Below, piece by piece: positions 51,888 to 59,049 of a stretch of 64,000 nucleotides of DNA. The stretch is from Bacillus sp. UNC438CL73TsuS30. Its GTDB lineage: Bacteria; Bacillota; Bacilli; Bacillales; Cytobacillaceae. Below the pieces are notes generated by a model. The model saw only the letters and a program-made list of their open reading frames with translations, ran no database searches and had not been told where the DNA came from. The stretch lies in the NCBI RefSeq assembly GCF_000482325.1, contig NZ_KI535296.1, positions 20,811-84,810 on the forward strand, given 5' to 3'. Position 1 is the first letter of the stretch; every line of letters starts with the position of its first letter. A program made the position numbers and the translations under genes.

Positions 51888-53084
51888 TTATTTAAGATTT
51901 CCCTGAAGTACCATTTTCCTTGATTCCACGAATCGCTGCATGCGTTTTAGTGCTTCTTGAAGCTGTTGCATGGAGGTGGCGTAGGAGCAGCGGACGTAGC
52001 CTTCGCCGCTTTCGCCAAAGACGTTGCCTGGGACGACGGCGACTTTTTCCGCCATTAGTAGTTCTTCGGCAAATTGTTCTGAGCTTAGACCGGTTGAACG
52101 AATCGATGGAAATACGTAGAAGGCACCACCCGGTACATGGCAGTCTAGGCCGATTTCGTTTAAGGCCTGCACCATAAAGTTCCGTCTCCTGCGGTAGCTT
52201 TTTCGCATTTCTTCCACTTCATGATAGGTGTTGCGAAGGGCTTCAATCGCTCCGATCTGCAGCATATGCGGCGCACACATCGTCGTATATTGGTAAATCT
52301 TCAGCATAACCTCAACAAATTCCACTGGTGCCGCTAGGAACCCTAAGCGCCAGCCGGTCATCGCGAAGCCTTTTGAAAAACCATTAATTAAAATGGTCCG
52401 CTCATACATCCCATCGATGGCTGCGAAGCTTGTAAAGGTTTCGTCGTAGCTTAGTTCCGCATAAATTTCATCAGAAACAACAATTAAGTCATATTTTTCA
52501 ACAATCTTGGCAAGTTCCGTTAAATCTTCTCTTGCCAGCATACTTCCTGTCGGGTTGTTCGGTGAACAGAGTAAAATCGCCTTTGTTTTTTCCGTGATGG
52601 CAGATTCGATTTGCTCCGCTGTTACCTTAAACCCGTTGTCCGGTGAAGTCGAAACCGGAACAGGTTTACCGCCAGCCAATGCAACCAATGGAGCATATGC
52701 CACGAATGCTGGTTCAACAATCAAAACTTCTTCCCCTTGGTTTAAAATCGCACGGAAAGCGAGGTCAATTGCCTGACTTGCCCCGACGGTAACGATCACT
52801 TGATCTTTAGGATTATATTCGACAGAAAAGCGATTATTTAAGTATTTACAGATTTCCTGGCGTAATTCCAGCAACCCCGGATTGGCAGTATAAGAGGTAA
52901 TTCCCTGCTCGAGTGAAAGAATCGTTGCCTCGCGAATATTCCAGGGGGTGACGAAATCCGGTTCGCCCACCCCTAACGAAATAACGCCCTCCATACTGGC
53001 AGCCAAATCGAAAAATTTACGAATTCCTGAAGGCTGAATGTCTTTTGCTAATTGCGAAATATAGGAAGAATACCCGTTTTTCAT
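51888..53084 (-). CDS. alaT: Class I aminotransferase (alanine transaminase AlaT/YugH type)
   Basis: A 398-residue fold-type I aminotransferase. Motifs: ISLGVGEPDFVTP (~35), YTANPGLLELR (~70), CSPNNPTGSMLAREDL (~173), VVSDEIYAELSYD (~203) and the PLP lysine in GFSKGFAMTGWRLGFL (~236). B. subtilis YugH, recently named AlaT, is adjacent to the Lrp-type regulator AlaR (YugG) in the same order, and here the two genes overlap by 4 nt (ATGA). Together this supports alanine/glutamate transamination, although aromatic specificity is possible. The gene ends 6 nt from a palindromic element. Confidence 0.83.
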   Translation of the reverse strand: MKNGYSSYISQLAKDIQPSGIRKFFDLAASMEGVISLGVGEPDFVTPWNIREATILSLEQGITSYTANPGLLELRQEICKYLNNRFSVEYNPKDQVIVTVGASQAIDLAFRAILNQGEEVLIVEPAFVAYAPLVALAGGKPVPVSTSPDNGFKVTAEQIESAITEKTKAILLCSPNNPTGSMLAREDLTELAKIVEKYDLIVVSDEIYAELSYDETFTSFAAIDGMYERTILINGFSKGFAMTGWRLGFLAAPVEFVEVMLKIYQYTTMCAPHMLQIGAIEALRNTYHEVEEMRKSYRRRRNFMVQALNEIGLDCHVPGGAFYVFPSIRSTGLSSEQFAEELLMAEKVAVVPGNVFGESGEGYVRCSYATSMQQLQEALKRMQRFVESRKMVLQGNLK

Positions 53085-53584
53085 GGTGTAACCACCATCC
53101 TGCGATCCTTATCTTCGCCGCCTTCAAAATTAACTCCATCATGCTTATATTTTTTTAACATGAAATGGGTGGTGGTGGAGATCACATGCTCAATCGTTGA
53201 TAGTTTTTCCGAAACAAAGTTGGCAATCTGATTCATCGTTTTTCCTTCTATTGTAATCGACAGATCATATGCACCGGACATCAGATACAAAGAAGATACC
53301 TCCGGAAAACGAGCGATTCTTTCCGCCACTTCATCAAAACCAACGCCGCGTTTCGGAGTAACCTTTACTTCAATCATGGCAATAATGTTTGCTTCGCCTT
53401 CAACCTTACTCCAGTTGATCAATGTCGGGTAACTGATAATAACCTTTTGATCTTCTAATTTTTTAATCGTGTTTTTGACGGTTTCTTCATCGCTCATGAC
53501 CATGGATGCGATGGTGGCCGCCGATAATTGGTGGTCCTCTTCAAGTATTTTTAAAATTTCAATTTCTTCACTGCTCAGTTTCAT
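53081..53584 (-). CDS. alaR: Lrp/AsnC family regulator (AlaR/YugG type)
   Basis: A 167-residue Lrp/AsnC protein: N-terminal HTH (EEIEILKILEEDHQLSAATIASMVM, ~4-28), then a RAM-type effector domain (ANIIAMIEVKVTPKRGVGFDEVA, VSSLYLMSGAYDLSITIEGK). The ATG at 53584 is preceded by GAGGAGGCTCGTT, whereas the ORF could be read from 53608. It overlaps alaT, so it is the first gene of a two-gene operon and probably controls its own transcription. A ligand such as alanine is inferred from the B. subtilis pair. Confidence 0.82.
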   Translation of the reverse strand: MKLSSEEIEILKILEEDHQLSAATIASMVMSDEETVKNTIKKLEDQKVIISYPTLINWSKVEGEANIIAMIEVKVTPKRGVGFDEVAERIARFPEVSSLYLMSGAYDLSITIEGKTMNQIANFVSEKLSTIEHVISTTTHFMLKKYKHDGVNFEGGEDKDRRMVVTP

Positions 53585-53819
53585 AACGAGCCTCCTCAAA
53601 GTATACAACCTCCAGTTTATAGGAGATTGGCGATAATCATCGAAATTAGTCGGTAATATTACTATAATAGGTTATTTTGAAATATCACTCAATTTAAATT
53701 CACTATTTTTTTATTAAAATTAATGGAAAGTAACAGGAAGTTGGAAGCCCCTTCCACTTTATTGAAAAATACCCTCATAAGCCATACTAAAATTATCAAA
53801 ATAAGGGAGATGTTAGGAT

Positions 53820-54683
53820 TTGATTGGTTTTATCGGACTTGGAATTATGGGCAGTCGTATGGCTGAAAATCTGCTAAAAAGCGGACATGAAATAGTCGTT
53901 TATAATCGAACAAAGGAAAAAGCGGAGGACCTTTTAAACAAGGGGGCAAATTGGGCTGCATCTCCGAAGGAAGTCGCTGCCCAGTCCACTGTTATTTTTA
54001 CCATGCTTGCGGTGCCAAAGGCTGTGGAAGAGGTTGCCTTGGGTGAGGATGGATTTTTGGGGAGTTTATGTGAAGGCAGCCTATGGGTTGACTGCAGTAC
54101 TGTCGATCCTGCGTTTACACGAAGAATGGCAGCGGAGGCAGAAAAACGTCAAATTCGCTTTTTGGATGCTCCTGTATCGGGCTCAAGAATTCCTGCAGAA
54201 AAGGCAGAGCTTGTTTTCCTCGTAGGCGGCAAGGAAGAGGATATGGGGGAGGTAAGGCCGCTGCTTCAGACCATGGGGAAGGATGTTCTCTATCAAGGAG
54301 AAGTCGGAAAAGGGACTTCCATGAAAATGGTCATTAATTTAATGCTCGCCCAATCGATGGCTGCGTTTGCGGAGGCCTTGAATCTTGGTGAAGCTCTCGG
54401 TCTTCAAAAGGAAACTGTTATGGAGACATTGTTAAATGGGCCGACCGCGGCTCCAATGTTGAAAGGAAAAAAGACCAAGATTCTCTCCGGCGAGTATTCG
54501 GCCGATTTTCCGTTAAGGCTGATGCAAAAGGACCTTCAGTTAGTTTCCCAGGCGGCATACGAACACTCTTTATCGATGCCAAGCGCCAACCTCACAAAGG
54601 AACTTTATGCGTTAGCAAAACAACAGGGCCTCGGGGAACTTGATTTCTCGGCCATCTATCAATTCCTAACACCAACTAAATAG
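53820..54683 (+). CDS. 3-hydroxyisobutyrate dehydrogenase family protein (beta-hydroxyacid dehydrogenase)
   Basis: A 287-residue NAD(P)-dependent beta-hydroxyacid dehydrogenase. Rossmann loop FIGLGIMGSRMAENLL at the N-terminus, the substrate loop DAPVSGSRIPAEKAEL (~117) and the catalytic-lysine motif GKGTSMKMVINLMLA (~165), typical of the GarR/MmsB/GLYR group. The translation starts with TTG 53820, 10 nt after GGGAGATG. The particular substrate (3-hydroxyisobutyrate, tartronate semialdehyde or glyoxylate) is undecided. It is divergent from the alaR operon. Confidence 0.85.
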   Translation: MIGFIGLGIMGSRMAENLLKSGHEIVVYNRTKEKAEDLLNKGANWAASPKEVAAQSTVIFTMLAVPKAVEEVALGEDGFLGSLCEGSLWVDCSTVDPAFTRRMAAEAEKRQIRFLDAPVSGSRIPAEKAELVFLVGGKEEDMGEVRPLLQTMGKDVLYQGEVGKGTSMKMVINLMLAQSMAAFAEALNLGEALGLQKETVMETLLNGPTAAPMLKGKKTKILSGEYSADFPLRLMQKDLQLVSQAAYEHSLSMPSANLTKELYALAKQQGLGELDFSAIYQFLTPTK

Positions 54684-54688
54684 AAGGA

Positions 54689-54734
54689 TGTGAAAACTTA
54701 ACAATGGTGAAAGAAACCATGTGAAGTTTTTACA
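54689..54734. terminator. Bidirectional terminator between convergent genes
   Basis: TGTGAAAACTTAACAATGGT pairs imperfectly with ACCATGTGAAGTTTTTACA (about 16 of 19 positions) over a GAAAGAA-type loop. A T-rich arm on each strand fits termination of the dehydrogenase gene and of the fusB-like gene, whose stop codon lies in the right arm. Confidence 0.6.
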
Positions 54735-55380
54735 TTCCCAGTGATTCCTGAAGAAAGGCTGTCAAATAGTCGACATTGGTTATTTTTTTATTGCACTCGG
54801 TACTATCGGTGCAAATATAATTGCCGATGGCTTTGTAGTAATCTGGGTTCTTGGACTTTTTCGCTTTTGTTACGGTAGAAATGTAAGCAACCTGGCCAAA
54901 CCGGTTACAGAAGGAACAGATATTCTTTTTACTGGCGGGAGTAGGTTTGCATTCGATGCCGGCAATTTTTCCCTCCAGCTCATAAACAATAAATTTTTTA
55001 TTGGAACTGAGGTCGTTCCAGCTCAAATAGGTCAGTTGGCCGTGATCAATTTGTGATAAATCCGGCAGCTTTAATTTTTTATTTTTAGGAAACATCTTTT
55101 TCAACTGCTGCTCAGTGATTTTTGGAAAAGGGATTACGTAGGCGGAAAGCTGCTGGATATATTGGTCATATTCGGCATCAGTTTTCAGCTCTGAAAGGTC
55201 GAGCATTTTCTGCTGTTCTAATGTTGCATTTGGAAAAAGGTCGTTGATTTTAGCATTAGCTAAGTCGATCACTGCAGTTAAAACGGTTGGGGCCACATTC
55301 TTTTTAGCGCTGTCCTTAATCAAGGCAATCTGATTTTTTATAAAATTAAGCTGTTCATTTCTAATAAATTTTTCGGTCAT
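54730..55380 (-). CDS. FusB/FusC-type elongation factor G-binding protein
   Basis: A 216-residue two-domain protein. The N-terminal part (~1-90) is helical, and the C-terminal part holds a four-cysteine zinc site: NICSFCNRFG (~155) and NYICTDSTECNKKI (~190), as in the FusB/FBP family. Such proteins bind elongation factor G and release it from ribosomes stalled by fusidic acid; chromosomal homologues are common in Bacillaceae and give low-level resistance. Length is normal. ATG 55380 follows AGGAGATACCCAGC-like sequence. It is downstream of a small HTH-like protein, with a terminator between. Confidence 0.82.
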   Translation of the reverse strand: MTEKFIRNEQLNFIKNQIALIKDSAKKNVAPTVLTAVIDLANAKINDLFPNATLEQQKMLDLSELKTDAEYDQYIQQLSAYVIPFPKITEQQLKKMFPKNKKLKLPDLSQIDHGQLTYLSWNDLSSNKKFIVYELEGKIAGIECKPTPASKKNICSFCNRFGQVAYISTVTKAKKSKNPDYYKAIGNYICTDSTECNKKITNVDYLTAFLQESLGM

Positions 55381-55474
55381 GCTGGGTATCTCCTATCATT
55401 CTCTATACTGTTTATTTTAAAAAATCATGCAGGTTTCTAAAATGGAGAAAATGGCTTAGAACTGTTTTTTACAT

Positions 55475-55506
55475 AAAAAAACACTGATGAAGTTTTTTCA
55501 CCAGTG
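55475..55506 (-). terminator. Terminator between the CD3324-like and FusB-like genes
   Basis: On the minus strand CACTGGTGAA pairs with TTCATCAGTG followed by a run of T (complement of 55475-55481). Confidence 0.8.
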
Positions 55507-55514
55507 CTGTAGGT

Positions 55515-55784
55515 TTATGTCTTTTTCGAATAGACAATTTTTTTGATGGTTTCTGTTGAGAGATAGTGTTCCTCGGCTAATTGCTGAATGCTGCAGCCGC
55601 TGTTGAACTTTTCTTTAATAGCGGAATTGCGGTTATCGAGCAGCCGTCTCCCGCCGCTTGAGGTTCCCCATTGCCGATACTCCGTTTCCGGCTTGGGGAT
55701 GTATAGGGTTTCCCCCTGTACATATTTTTGGATTTCTACGATCAGCTTTTCGGGTAAAACCTTGTTTGCATTAATATATTTCAT
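55515..55784 (-). CDS. CD3324-family small HTH protein
   Basis: An 89-residue protein: MKYINANKVLPEKLIVEIQK, YVQGETLYIPKPE, then GGRRLLDNRNSAIKEKFNSG and the helix-turn-helix-like SIQQLAEEHYLSTETIKKIV. The family (CD3324, Mor-like) is common in clostridia and bacilli with unknown function; it is likely a small DNA-binding regulator. The start follows AAGGGGCTGGCAAAA. A tiny leader ORF with its own promoter lies 80-170 bp upstream. Confidence 0.75.
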   Translation of the reverse strand: MKYINANKVLPEKLIVEIQKYVQGETLYIPKPETEYRQWGTSSGGRRLLDNRNSAIKEKFNSGCSIQQLAEEHYLSTETIKKIVYSKKT

Positions 55785-55864
55785 TTTTGCCAGCCCCTTA
55801 TTTTGATTTTGAAAAAAATAAGGTGCAAAGCCAAAATAGTAGAAAAGCTAGGTCAGCGATAAAT

Positions 55865-55957
55865 TTAAATGATTCGCCCCATGCAAAGTATCGCCTTTCC
55901 AATATTAGGCTTTGCATGAGTGGCAGAAGTACCAGACAATCTTAAGTGATTCTCCAA
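55865..55957 (-). CDS. Candidate 30-codon leader peptide
   Basis: On the minus strand TTG (55957-55955) follows GGGAGG by nine bases and opens a 30-codon frame (starting MENHLRLSGTSATHAKPNIG) that ends in TAA (55867-55865). Inside it ATGCAAAG can pair with CTTTGCAT near its end, or GCAAAGCC can pair with GGCTTTGC at 55816-55823, just before a T-rich run. Such alternative pairing is the layout of an attenuator. No such peptide family is known to me. Confidence 0.45.
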   Translation of the reverse strand: MENHLRLSGTSATHAKPNIGKAILCMGRII

Positions 55958-55985
55958 CTGTACGCACCTCCCTTGATCTGTTGTT

Positions 55986-56029
55986 ATTATAACAGAATCT
56001 CCCACAAGCGTGAGGGATTTATTTTTTTA
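55986..56029 (-). promoter_or_regulatory. Extended -10 promoter for the leader transcript, with hairpin
   Basis: On the minus strand TATAAT lies at 55991-55986, preceded by TG two bases upstream (extended -10). The -35 region is poor (CTCACG). AATCTCCC/GAGGGATT pairing around 55996-56019 followed by T on the plus strand may be a plus-strand terminator or operator; no plus-strand gene ends there. Confidence 0.5.
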
Positions 56030-56124
56030 CAGCTGCTCCTGTCCAACTAGGAGTGTCCATGCCCACACGTTCGAACTGCCATTCGCATACTGTGTTTTTA
56101 CAGAATGTCGAATGGAGGGAAAGT

Positions 56125-57027
56125 ATGAAAACACGAAAATGGTTTTGGACAATCGTTTTAAGTGCCATATTGGTTCTCCCGTTGCTTCTCGTAATGTTCC
56201 ATGATAATGGAACGAAAAAGCAGTCAGATCTGCCTGATGTGCAGACAGTCTTGGGGGATAATACCGCAAAGAATCCTGGAAAGACTCACCCCAATTCCCA
56301 CTCCCAAACTCATTCCCAGCCTAAACCAAATCCCAAGGCAGACCATCAGCCTAAACCGGAAAAGAAGCCTGCTCCCAAACATAAAACCCTCTGGGGTGTC
56401 GATTCCGCTACAAAGGTGGATCAAGCATTTTTAAAATGTGTAAAAAAGCATTATGGCAAGCCGGCTGTGTTTGGCCGTTATTTAGAGACGAAAGAGGGAA
56501 TCTCGACAGGACTTACGAAAAAAGAGGCTGACTTTCTTCACAAAGAGGGAGTCAAAGTTATTCCGATATTTAATCATTTCATCGATGCTACCGGTTATAA
56601 AAATGGGGTGTCTGAAGCAAAAGAAGCAATACGCTATGCTAACAGGATAGGAATTCCAAAGGGGACCGCGATTTTCGCCGATATCGAACCAAAATATCCC
56701 GTCGATGAAGGATTTATACGCGGTTGGGTCGATACCTTGCACAAATCGGATTATAAACCTGGAATCTACGGAGTGTTCACAAAGGAATCGAAGGTTACCT
56801 CCGCATATAAAAAAGCGATGGAGAAGGATAAGAATATTCAGGACCAGACCATCATCTGGAGCAGCAACCCCGAACCAGGAATCACCAACAAGGACAGCGC
56901 ACCAAAATTTAAGCCCAAAGCGCCCGACAAAATAAACGTATCCATCTGGCAATACGGAATCGACGGCCAAACCTGCAACATCGACACCAACCTCATCCAG
57001 TCAGAAGTAATAGAGGATCTATGGTAA
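56125..57027 (+). CDS. Membrane-anchored or secreted GH25-like (DUF1906) protein
   Basis: A 300-residue protein with an N-terminal membrane segment or signal (WFWTIVLSAILVLPLLLVMF), a low-complexity His/Pro/Lys linker (~48-90; HPNSHSQTHSQPKPNP), and a TIM-barrel domain starting WGVDSATKVDQAFLKCV with FADIEPKYPVDEGFI (~190) and SIWQYGIDGQTCNID near the end. This resembles the Rv2525c-like/DUF1906 glycoside hydrolase group related to GH25 lysozymes. It probably acts on cell wall, but no activity is proven for the group. ATG 56125 follows TGGAGGGAAAGT. Family-2 and family-3 repeats follow. Confidence 0.8.
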   Translation: MKTRKWFWTIVLSAILVLPLLLVMFHDNGTKKQSDLPDVQTVLGDNTAKNPGKTHPNSHSQTHSQPKPNPKADHQPKPEKKPAPKHKTLWGVDSATKVDQAFLKCVKKHYGKPAVFGRYLETKEGISTGLTKKEADFLHKEGVKVIPIFNHFIDATGYKNGVSEAKEAIRYANRIGIPKGTAIFADIEPKYPVDEGFIRGWVDTLHKSDYKPGIYGVFTKESKVTSAYKKAMEKDKNIQDQTIIWSSNPEPGITNKDSAPKFKPKAPDKINVSIWQYGIDGQTCNIDTNLIQSEVIEDLW

Positions 57028-57045
57028 AAAACAGTGCCAAAAAAC

Positions 57046-57100
57046 AGTGCCTGACACCGGCCGTGGACTTTCTGCTCCTTTTGTCCGTGTGGGGTGGACT
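57046..57100 (+). repeat. Family-2 repeat, copy C
   Basis: AGTGCCTGACACCGGCCGTGG through TTTTGTCCGTG to GGGGTGGAC. CGTGGAC and GTCCGTG can pair with one mismatch over 14 bases. Confidence 0.8.
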
Positions 57101-57160
57101 CTTATTGTCTATCAGTGATAACAGCTCTCCAATCAGCGAAACACAAAACTAAACAAAAAA

Positions 57161-57201
57161 TGCCTGGCACCAATGTGAAAATTTCACAATGGTGCCAGGC
57201 A
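57161..57201 (+). repeat. Family-3 hairpin, copy 2
   Basis: TGCCTGGCACCAATGTGAAA pairs with TTTCACAATGGTGCCAGGCA with one mismatch. It is just downstream of the iclR gene stop (57216, minus strand), so it probably terminates that gene. Confidence 0.85.
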
Positions 57202-57215
57202 CTAACCAAGACTAG

Positions 57216-57953
57216 CTAATACCTGTACCCCAACTTCACCGAAATCCTTCTACCATATTCCACTACTCTGTCAATCAACAGCTTTTCCCGCTCCTCCGAA
57301 ACTTGGAAATTGACATACCCAATGCTAATGGCGCCAATCAGCTCATTCATCTGGTTAAAAATGGGGGCGGCCACCGCCGATGTTCCCTTCGTTTTCTCGC
57401 CATGACTGATGCCATAGCCCTGCAATTTTACAGCCTGCAATTTCTCGAAAAATGCGTCCTGGCCCTCAGCAGCGACCAGCGTACCAACAATTTTCTGAGA
57501 CTCCGCCTGCGGCAGGAACGCGAGCATCGCCTTGTTTGCCGCACCAATATGCATCGGAATCCGATTGCCAAGCTGGTCATAAATTCGAATCGGGTTGGTC
57601 GGACAATCAATTCTTTCAACCACAAGCGACTCCAGCCCAAACGGCTTATTGTAATAAACACTTTCTCCAACCTCGTTCATTAATCGCTCCATTTCAGGGC
57701 GAATCTGGCCGACAAAATCGAAGCTGTCATATAACTGCAAACCATATTCCAGCCATTTATTTCCCAGCGTGTAAAGCTTCGAGGCCGGATCCTGCTGAAT
57801 CAGTCCATGATCTTTCATTGAATTCAATAAGCGGTGGATGGTACTAACAGGAAGTTCGCACTCCTTCGATATGTCCGTAATCGACAACCACTTTGCCGCA
57901 TCACTGCCGGAAATAATCTCGATGATTTCCATCGCACGATCAATCGTTTGCAT
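57216..57953 (-). CDS. IclR family transcriptional regulator
   Basis: A 245-residue IclR protein: winged-helix HTH (MQTIDRAMEIIEII, SITDISKECELPVSTIHRLLNSMKDHGLI) and an effector domain (ESLVVERIDCPTNPIRIYDQLGN, MHIGAANKAMLAFLP, GTSAVAAPIFNQMNELIGAISIG). The ATG at 57953 is preceded by AAAGGGGAACTGAAGAA; an upstream frame from 58022 is unlikely. It is divergent from the DDAH-rocB unit and lies next to two TTCC-N7-GRAA sites, so it probably regulates that unit. Confidence 0.85.
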   Translation of the reverse strand: MQTIDRAMEIIEIISGSDAAKWLSITDISKECELPVSTIHRLLNSMKDHGLIQQDPASKLYTLGNKWLEYGLQLYDSFDFVGQIRPEMERLMNEVGESVYYNKPFGLESLVVERIDCPTNPIRIYDQLGNRIPMHIGAANKAMLAFLPQAESQKIVGTLVAAEGQDAFFEKLQAVKLQGYGISHGEKTKGTSAVAAPIFNQMNELIGAISIGYVNFQVSEEREKLLIDRVVEYGRRISVKLGYRY

Positions 57954-57988
57954 TTCTTCAGTTCCCCTTTCTAAATAATGATTCAAAA

Positions 57989-58119
57989 TTCCGTAATGTG
58001 GAACATTATCCTTACTATACATTAATTTTTTAAAATTAAAAATATTGACATGATTATCGAACTGCTATACTATCAAATTATAAATTTCATTTGATGAAAT
58101 AAAATTCCACTATGTGAAA
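57989..58119. promoter_or_regulatory. Divergent promoter region with IclR-type operators
   Basis: Two similar sites flank the region: TTCCGTAATGTGGAA (57989-58003) and TTCCACTATGTGAAA (58105-58119). A perfect inverted repeat ATTTCAT-TTG-ATGAAAT (58084-58100) and TTGACA (58045-58050) with TACTAT (58068-58073, 17-bp spacing) mark the DDAH promoter. Confidence 0.6.
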
Positions 58120-58136
58120 AAACGGAGGTCAATTAC

Positions 58137-58898
58137 ATGTTTAAAAATGTTATCGTTAAAACCCCAGGGAAAACATATGTAAACGGATTAACCACATCTG
58201 ATCTAGGAACACCCATTTTAGAAAAAGCGCAAGAGCAACATGCATTTTACATAGCGGCCCTTAAACAGTGCGGCGTAGAGGTAACCGAGCTTCCTGCAAA
58301 CGAAAACTACCCTGATTCCACTTTTGTTGAGGATACTGCCGTTCTCACCCCAGGATTCGCCGTAGTCACTAATCCTGGAGCAACCACGCGAAATGGCGAA
58401 ATTATTGAAATGGAACCGGTATTAAAGAAGTTTTATGACAAAATCTATCATATTGAAGCACCAGGAACTCTTGACGGCGGGGATATTTTACAAATTGAAG
58501 ATCATTTCTATATCGGAATTTCAGCAAGAACCAACCATGAAGGTGCCAAACAATTAAAGCAAATCCTTGAATCGGAAAACTACAAAGCTACCATTGTTGA
58601 ATTAGAGAAATTCTTCCACTTAAAAACCGGAGTTAACTACATTGGAGAAGGAATCATCTTGGCCGCAGGTGAATTCATCGATCATGCTGACTTCAATTCT
58701 TACAAAAAAATTATTGTGCCACCGGAAGAAGAGTACGCAGCCAACTGTATCCGCGTTAACGATTATGTGATCGTCCCAGCTGGATTCCCGGAAACCAAGA
58801 AAAATATTGAGGATGCAGGTTTCAAAACCATTGAAGTCGATACAACCGAATTCCGTAAATTAGACGGTGGACTAAGCTGCCTGTCCTTACGTTTCTAA
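58137..58898 (+). CDS. Dimethylarginine dimethylaminohydrolase family amidinotransferase
   Basis: A 253-residue guanidine-modifying enzyme of the DDAH/arginine deiminase superfamily. The substrate motif NYPDSTFVEDTAVL (~59-72), the catalytic-His region PGTLDGGDILQIEDH and HFYIGISARTNHEGA, and the nucleophile Cys248 in DGGLSCLSLRF are present. Typical products are citrulline plus dimethylamine or a related amine from a substituted arginine. It is followed by rocB, another citrulline/arginine gene, 151 bp downstream, and divergent from an IclR regulator. Substrate cannot be read directly; arginine deiminases of this small size are usually DDAH-like. Confidence 0.85.
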   Translation: MFKNVIVKTPGKTYVNGLTTSDLGTPILEKAQEQHAFYIAALKQCGVEVTELPANENYPDSTFVEDTAVLTPGFAVVTNPGATTRNGEIIEMEPVLKKFYDKIYHIEAPGTLDGGDILQIEDHFYIGISARTNHEGAKQLKQILESENYKATIVELEKFFHLKTGVNYIGEGIILAAGEFIDHADFNSYKKIIVPPEEEYAANCIRVNDYVIVPAGFPETKKNIEDAGFKTIEVDTTEFRKLDGGLSCLSLRF

Positions 58899-59049
58899 TA
58901 TCTTCATAGAAAAAGCTGCTTAGTTATGCCGCTCTTGACATGAAATGCCAGTCTATTAATGATAGTAAATAGATTGTTATAGCAGTATATTTAAAATGAG
59001 TTCCGCTTTTTTAAACAAAGTGTATTACCTTAAAAGGGGATAGAAGATC

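Noticed and set aside
56027..56269. Minus-strand ORF overlapping the start of the GH25-like gene
   Set aside because: Shadow frame opposite a gene with a proper signal segment and RBS.
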